A DNA stretch of 64,000 nt from positions 39,552,979 to 39,616,978 of the forward strand of contig NC_070611.1 in the NCBI RefSeq assembly GCF_027172205.1, read 5' to 3'. The notes under the pieces were generated by a model, which ran no database searches, was not told where the DNA came from, and worked only from the letters and a program-made list of their open reading frames with translations. Shown piece by piece: positions 58,253-64,000 of this stretch. The stretch is from Podarcis raffonei. Taxonomy: Eukaryota > Chordata > Lepidosauria > Squamata > Lacertidae. How positions within the stretch are numbered: the first letter of the stretch is position 1; each line of letters opens with the position of its first letter. The position numbers were made by a program, and so were the translations under genes.

Positions 58253-59184
58253 TTAGATGTTTAGAAAGTTGTGTATGGGCAATCTATCTGAAATATATTT
58301 GTATTTGGAGGAGTTAGTGATCTGACATGGTTATGCTTCCTGCCCCCTGCTCCTTCCTTTTCCCTATCTTTTCTTAAGCTGTTTGATGGCTGAGAACAGC
58401 CTTTAATGTCTTAATCAGTTAGGAAGAAGTGATAGGGCTAGGGCTTCTTTGATGTTGGGCATTGTTTGGAGAAAGCGAGGCACTGGGAGAGGGTGGCTAA
58501 TGACTAATCTGCACATAGCCAGTCCGGCAAGCAACACGGGCTAACAGGTATCGGATGGTTGTGGCAGAGTGTTAGGGAGAAGCTCGTGCACAGACTGATG
58601 GCCAAAGGGCTGTACAACCTGGGGCTACCTGGGAGAGTCACTTCGCCACTTCTTGAGGGCTTCCACGTGGCAGATTGAAGTGCTTGCTTGGTATGTACCA
58701 TATATATTGCTTGCTGTTTAGAACAAAACCTTTAATCTTCTCACTCACTTGTGTTTTGTATTACTTCTGAATCTCATTTTTAAAAGAACCACCTTGCATT
58801 CGGCAAGACAAGTTGAGGTAATGTTAATCCGTTTTAGTATTTTAACTTTAGTATGTTTTAAAGTAGGGCTGTGGGTTTTTTCTTGATTCTGTGGTTTTAT
58901 ATTTTGTAAACTGTTTTGAGGTTTGTTTGTTTTTAGCAATCAAGTGGTGCATTCATTTTTTAAAAAATAAATAAAATACATAAATAACCTGTCTGTCCAT
59001 GTCCCAGGATTGGTGAGTTCTGGGTATTGCTCACTAAGTGCAATTCACTCGGGGAAGTTCTGTGTTATGACGTGCACAAGCCTGCGTGGTATTGTTCTTT
59101 CTTTGGGAATTGCTATTTGCACTAAACTGACAGGTGGCGAACAAAGGAAGCTTCTCTTGCAGGATACGCAATAGCCAAATAAAG
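58253..59184. other. intergenic with an L2-like tail
   Basis: 58845-58985 ends in GTAAACTGTTTTGAGG... and AAATAAATAAAATACATAAA, typical of an L2-like 3' end. Otherwise unique. Confidence 0.5.
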
Positions 59185-59316
59185 CAGGGATAGGGAACCT
59201 GCGAACCTCCAGATGTTGTTCAACTCCTATCAGCCCCAGCCAGTGTAGCCAAGAGTCAAAGAGGATGGGAATTGTAGTCCAACACCATTTGGGGGGTCAC
59301 AGGTTCCCCATCCCTG
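59185..59316. mobile_element. foldback hAT-like MITE, 132 bp
   Basis: Inverted ends CAGGGATAGGGAACCTG and CAGGTTCCCCATCCCTG, with CCAGATGTTG and its inverted counterpart inside. Confidence 0.85.
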
Positions 59317-59357
59317 AAGTAGAAGGAAGAGGGAAATGGGGATTTCTCTTTGATATA

Positions 59358-59713
59358 AAGGTAAAGGTAAAGGGACCCCTGACCATTAGGCCCAGTCATG
59401 GCTGACTCTGGGGTTGCGGCGCTCATCTTGCTTTATTGGCCGAGGGAGCTGGCGTACAGCTTCCGGGTCATGTGGCCAGCATGACTAAGCCGCTTCAGGT
59501 GAACCAGAGCAGTGCACGGAAATGCCGTTTACCTTCCCGCTGGAGCAGTACCTATTTATCTACTTGCACTTTGATGTGCTTTTGAACTGCTAAGTTGGCA
59601 GGAGCAGGGATGAGCAACGGGAGCTCACCCTGTCGCGGGGATTCGAACTGCCGACCTTCTGATCGGCAAGTCCTAGGCTCTGTGGTTTAACTCACAGCGC
59701 CACCCGCATCCCA
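59358..59713 (-). mobile_element. Sauria-type SINE, copy 9
   Basis: A perfect 13-bp target duplication TCTCTTTGATATA lies at 59345-59357 and 59714-59726. Full length, reverse orientation. Confidence 0.96.
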
Positions 59714-59726
59714 TCTCTTTGATATA

Positions 59727-61260
59727 CGTGTGCCTAAAAGGCATTAGAGTTGTAGCTCTGCCTTTTAAATTTGTGAAAAAGTTAAAGTGGGCAGCTTTTA
59801 AAAAATGGTTTTGCCATTTGAAAATGTGTTCTAGCATGATGAATTCCTGAAGGAGAATGTCATCTCCCAACAGGGTTGCCTGTACCAAAAGCTCCAAAAC
59901 CTTAGTTACCAGATGTGAACAGATGACAAAATAAACTATTTGGCTCCTTGGGCTTGCCTGTGTTTCAGTGCTGGGCATCGCTGAAAGGTCGAGGACATGA
60001 CATGCCAGGCTATGCAAGAGCAGGCAAGTCCTTCTGAAGTCAGTTTTTATGCCAGCATGATAAATCCTTTCCTTTCTGGTGCTACTAAACTAAGATTTAA
60101 CCTTTCCCTCTCATTAAAGAATCTGGGTTGTATCAAATGCTAGTGCTACTCAGAGTGTAGACCTGCTAGAGCCAATGAAGCTAAGCTAGGCATCTCAATT
60201 AATTGCAATGAATCTACACTGGATATAGCCGCCCTATTTTTTTGCACATTAGATGAATTCTTTTTTCAGCTGTGTCACCATCCCTTCAAAAACAAAAGCA
60301 AAAACAGAAAAACCCCACACAGTTCTTTCCATCAATAGACAGCACTTAATAGGACTGGCATGGTAGGAAAGAAGAGCAAGTAGATATCTGGAAGCAGTAG
60401 AAAGGCAGTTCTATCAAAATAGTTGACTTATAATCAAGGGGGATGGGGACCATGCTATATATAAGAAGTAATAGCTCAATTTAAATCTTCACTTACCTGG
60501 GAGTAAGCACATTTAATTCATTGAAACTTACTTCTGTTTAAACATAGTTAGGATTGCAGCCTAAGTCATTTGTTCCAATGTGTTTGTATACCATCTGTTA
60601 ATCATTTTTTAAGGGCGGTTTACATAACATAACATAACATGGTTTTCAGTACTGCTCATTAAACCCAACTTATGCGACCCGTCAGACTATCCAGCTCTCT
60701 GTATGTTGTGATGGGGGGGGGGGAATCAAGAGAAACAATACAGTTTGGGGGGGGGAAGTCAGTGTTTCCTAGGATCTTGTAGGGTTCTGCATAACATTCT
60801 AAATGACTTGGTTGCGACAACTAAGGTAGGGTGGTTTACATTGCCTTTTATCACTGCACAAGGCCAACTCAAGATGGCAGGGCTGCCAGGGGATGTGTGC
60901 AGCATCCTTCAGGAATTGTGGGTGTCCTGGAATGCAGGTCTTTTCCTTTTCCTGCACCCCTGGTTTATAGTTCCCTTATTCCTGGTTAAATGGTACAAGG
61001 CAATGGTGTCCACTTACGCTTTGCTGAAAGAGAGAAAATGCATCACTAAAATAGAGGATAGGAGAGGACACTGGTTAGCATAACATTTGCACATGCAAAT
61101 CTAGAAATATTATAGTTTAATACATCTCATTGCAGTGAGGAAGACCTGTGTGGCTGCCTAATCTGCCCAGGTTTAAACCTCTGATGGAAGAAAGATGGAA
61201 ACTAGCAGGTCTCCTTTGGCGACACACAGGAAAAAGGCCCGAGTCTATCTAATGTATTGA
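59727..61260. other. intergenic with foldback remnants
   Basis: Degenerate foldback MITEs lie near 60121-60232 and 60474-60560. Otherwise no signal. Confidence 0.5.
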
Positions 61261-61415
61261 TGACGACGACGACAACAACAACAACAACAACAACAACAAT
61301 TTGTTCTTTGTACCCCGCCCATCCGGCTGGGTTTCCCCAGCCGTTCTGGGTGGTTCCCAACAGATTAAAAACAGAATAAAACAGCAAATATTAAAAACTT
61401 CCCTAAACATAATAC
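61261..61415 (-). mobile_element. L2-type LINE 3' end
   Basis: GAC/AAC triplet tail (61262-61299), then ACCCCGCCCATCCGGCTGGG, CCAGCCGTTCTGGGTGGTTC and AAAACTTCCCTAAACA. Confidence 0.9.
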
Positions 61416-62436
61416 ATCTTAACAGCAATGGGACACATACAGTCAGCAGGGCCTCTGATGTTCATTTTTATATATGGGAGAAGGGGGGGGCGGTTCTTAT
61501 AGCAACATGGCCCAGCTATACAGAGTTGGCCATTAAGGTTGTTTTGCCCTCTCCACAAGTCGTACTCGTGAAAGTAATATTGAGCTTCATCCTCTGCATT
61601 GTAAGAGGATATTTATCTCACTCTTTCAAAGGTGGAAGAGAAAGGCAAGGAGGAAATCAGAAGCAGGAAGCTAGCCTGTGAGAGGAGGCTGGGGAAGAGA
61701 GGAGAGTACATCTGTGCATGCCAGAAGTCCATTAGGTTTCAGGAAAGCGGAAGGTACAATCGAAGTCACTCAGCCATAGCTGGTGTAAAGCGGTGAGGCT
61801 GAATGGAAGCCTGCCAGTTCACACCATTTGAGTGATTAGGCTTGCATCCTTCGCCCTAAAAGAAAAAGAATAAAAACTCACACTGACCTCATTTAAACAG
61901 TAAGTCAATATGAAGCAATCCATGCCTTTTCCTTTGCAAGGGGGACTCAGTTGGCATTACTGGCTCCTCTGATCTGCAGCACCTGTGCTTTGGGAAGATG
62001 GAGACATTATCAGCTTTTTATCACTTAACAGAGGAAGGGATTCCTGGCCTGATGTTATTTATTCAGCTGGATGTATTGACTTTGTCTGAGAAGATCTAAG
62101 TGGAAGGCTGGGGGTTGTGTAACTTCAGCCTGTTAACTACCAGAGCTTCAAAAACCTTGATTTATGAGCTTATGCCCATGAATGGTTCAGAGTCAGGAAT
62201 CTGAATGCCTTTTGCTTTCAATGGAAATCAAGGCATCAGGAGCTGCAAAAGATCCTACAGTTAGAGAAACTGACATTGTGACCTCCCCAATAACATTACA
62301 CTAAACCACATTGTTGACAGGCTTGTTTCTGGAACTGTTTGACAGGCTAAGGTAGCTCACGGAGTCCATTCTGATACAGTGGCCTTTGCCATTATGGGTT
62401 GTAGCCAAGGAAGTTTTACTCAAGAGTACAGCCATT
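61416..62436. other. intergenic, unique
   Basis: No repeat recognised. 61960-62130 is a candidate conserved stretch. Confidence 0.45.
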
Positions 62437-62454
62437 CAAAGGAATGGAACTCAG

Positions 62455-63597
62455 GGGACTTCCGGCGAGCCGCAGCCACAGGAAAGGAGCGCGAGGCTGC
62501 TCTCCGGGGGGGTCTCGAACAACGCGGGGGTCTAGAGGTGTCACGAAGGCTCCGTGGACCTCGAAACCCAAAGAGGACTATCTTTGGGGACAGGTACCTG
62601 GCGGTGCTGCTGGCGCTCCCCTGTTTTTCGGACGTTTTAAACCAAGTTTGAGAACAGGGTTGGAGCTGCAGCACGAAAGGGAAGCAACAGACCCCGTGTT
62701 GTGAAGCCTCAGGCTCCGAGTGAAAGCGGCAAGCCTCCAACAACAATTAAGAAGCTGGGTCGTAATTTAAACAATAACAGACTGAATTTAAGTTAAAGAA
62801 ACCAGCGGAACAAAGATATTATGATATGAAAGAAGAAGGAATTCGCTTCAGCGGTAAGAGTAAATGGCGTGTGTCAGGGAACTGCCATCGGAGCCTAGAG
62901 TGGAGGTAAGGCTCCCTAACGATGCAGGAGAAGGGACCAGCAGGGAGAGAGAGCAAACTTCCTTTGAGGAAGGAAATAGGAGGGACACCAGGAAGCAAGG
63001 GGGGACTGCGGAGAGAGGGCTCCAAGACTCTTCCACAGAGACCAGCGGGGAGAGCCCAGGACCTCCGTTGGGCACGCCCACTCTGCGCAGGAGACTTCCG
63101 CGCAGGGAGGCTAGGAGGAGACTTGGGGTCAAAGAGTTTTTATGTTGGAAGAAGTTCAGAAAACGCCCACTGACGGATTCTGCCAGCGACTGACACAGCC
63201 ATGGAGAAAGGGCTGTCCAGCCAGGGAAAGGTTTAGCCAGGCAACGTTGCCTAGAGCTGCAGCACCCTTTACGCACAAGCAACCCCAATTCCCTTTACAG
63301 CGTGTAACGGAAGACTGGGAGAGGAGAGGGAATAAGACTGTAACTGCTGAGTGGGCGTTGCGGAGAGACCTCAGATATAAAGTGTAAAAATCTGAGGCAA
63401 TGGACTGATTGAAAATAGTTGAATATTGGAGAAGCGGATAGAAACGTTTCTGCTCTGTCCTGGTCGGAGTGCGCTATGCCAGCGACCAAAAGGGACTGTA
63501 ATTTTTTTTACCCAGTCTAGGATATATAAGTGAGACTTTGTTTCGAGTTTCGAGTTACTGTATCTTCTATATACCTCCCCCGCCTAATGTGTTCAAG
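62455..63597 (+). mobile_element. unidentified 1143-bp insertion with 18-bp target duplication (possible L1 5' region)
   Basis: The 18-bp string CAAAGGAATGGAACTCAG occurs exactly at 62437-62454 and 63598-63615, as expected of a target-primed (LINE-machinery) insertion. The insert is GC-rich at its start (GGGACTTCCGGCGAGCCGC), reminiscent of an L1 5'UTR. It has no long plus-strand frame and near its end an ATG followed by PATKRDC. No poly(A) is seen at either end. It lacks LTR-like ends. Identity is not established. Confidence 0.6.
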
Positions 63598-63615
63598 CAA
63601 AGGAATGGAACTCAG

Positions 63616-63928
63616 TTTGCCAAGTCCATTAATTTCACTGTGTCTTCTCTGAATATAATGTTGGATAACAACCCAAAGTTTCCAGATAGCACTCAGAAGT
63701 TCTGATAAGTTTTACTCAAAACAAAGAAACAGAAACACTTAACCTAGGCAGGTAGTGGGGATTTTAAAAGAAATTACCTCAGAAAACCAGAGCACGTTTG
63801 TTGCCTTTCACTAAGGTAGAAAGAAAAGCCATTGAAACAAAATCCTCTTCAAAGAAGATCAGTGAGTTTTTGTTTTTGTTTTGCTGATATGCTACCCATG
63901 TTGGAACTATCCTGTAAATAATTTAGAG
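63616..63928. other. intergenic, nothing recognised
   Basis: Unique AT-rich DNA. Confidence 0.5.
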
Positions 63929-64000
63929 CAGGCATAGGCAAACTCCGGCCCTCCAGATGTTTTGAGACTACAATTCCCATAATCCCTGACCACTGGTCCT
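63929..64000. mobile_element. foldback hAT-like MITE, left part (cut by window edge)
   Basis: CAGGCATAGGCAAACTCCGG, then GCCCTCCAGATGTTTTGAGA and TACAATTCCCATAATCCCTG: a typical left half whose mirror half lies beyond the window. Confidence 0.75.

Noticed and set aside
62455-63597. Solo LTR of an endogenous retrovirus
   Set aside because: The flanking repeats are 18 bp, not 4-6 bp, and the ends are not TG...CA.

Overview
The window is vertebrate nuclear DNA, most likely from a squamate reptile (a lizard). The evidence is the repeat mixture: at least nine copies of a Sauria-type tRNA-derived SINE, BovB (RTE), L2, L1 and CR1 LINE pieces, CORE-type SINEs, many short hAT and Tc1/mariner non-autonomous elements, and long TATC, AT, GT and ATT microsatellites. 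Species assignment is not possible from sequence reading alone.

Only one host protein-coding gene is supported: DUSP6 (MKP-3), the cytoplasmic ERK1/2 dual-specificity phosphatase, on the minus strand. Its three coding exons lie at 46828-46417, 44685-44248 and 42127-41820. They join with GT/AG introns into 385 codons, and every functional residue checked is present. The 3'UTR probably runs to about 40590 (poly(A) signal at 40612-40617). The first exon sits in a GC-rich CpG-island-like block (about 46150-48720). This block holds a TATA-like box, a CCAAT box and a cluster of ETS-type sites, as expected for a gene induced by ERK signalling. Two short upstream ORFs are predicted in the 5' leader.

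Region by region: 1-10.1 kb holds repeats in intergenic DNA (hAT end, BovB 3' end, SINEs, a CR1 3' end split by a SINE). 10.2-14.1 kb is a LINE composite: an L1 piece split by an L2 piece, followed directly by a Jockey-superfamily LINE whose 3' half, with its reverse transcriptase, is still largely open. 14.1-40.5 kb is mostly intergenic, with scattered SINEs, L2 ends, three mariner MITEs, several hAT elements and some clean stretches that may hold conserved non-coding elements. 40.6-48.7 kb is DUSP6 with its promoter. 48.8-64 kb is intergenic again. It holds more SINEs and MITEs and, at 62455-63597, an unexplained 1.14-kb GC-rich insertion between perfect 18-bp direct repeats.

I saw no RNA gene, CRISPR array, intact retrovirus-like element or novel multi-gene system. 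The most useful leads are the DUSP6 regulatory sequences, the 62.5-63.6 kb insertion, an internally deleted BovB copy, and several clear nested insertions that give relative ages.
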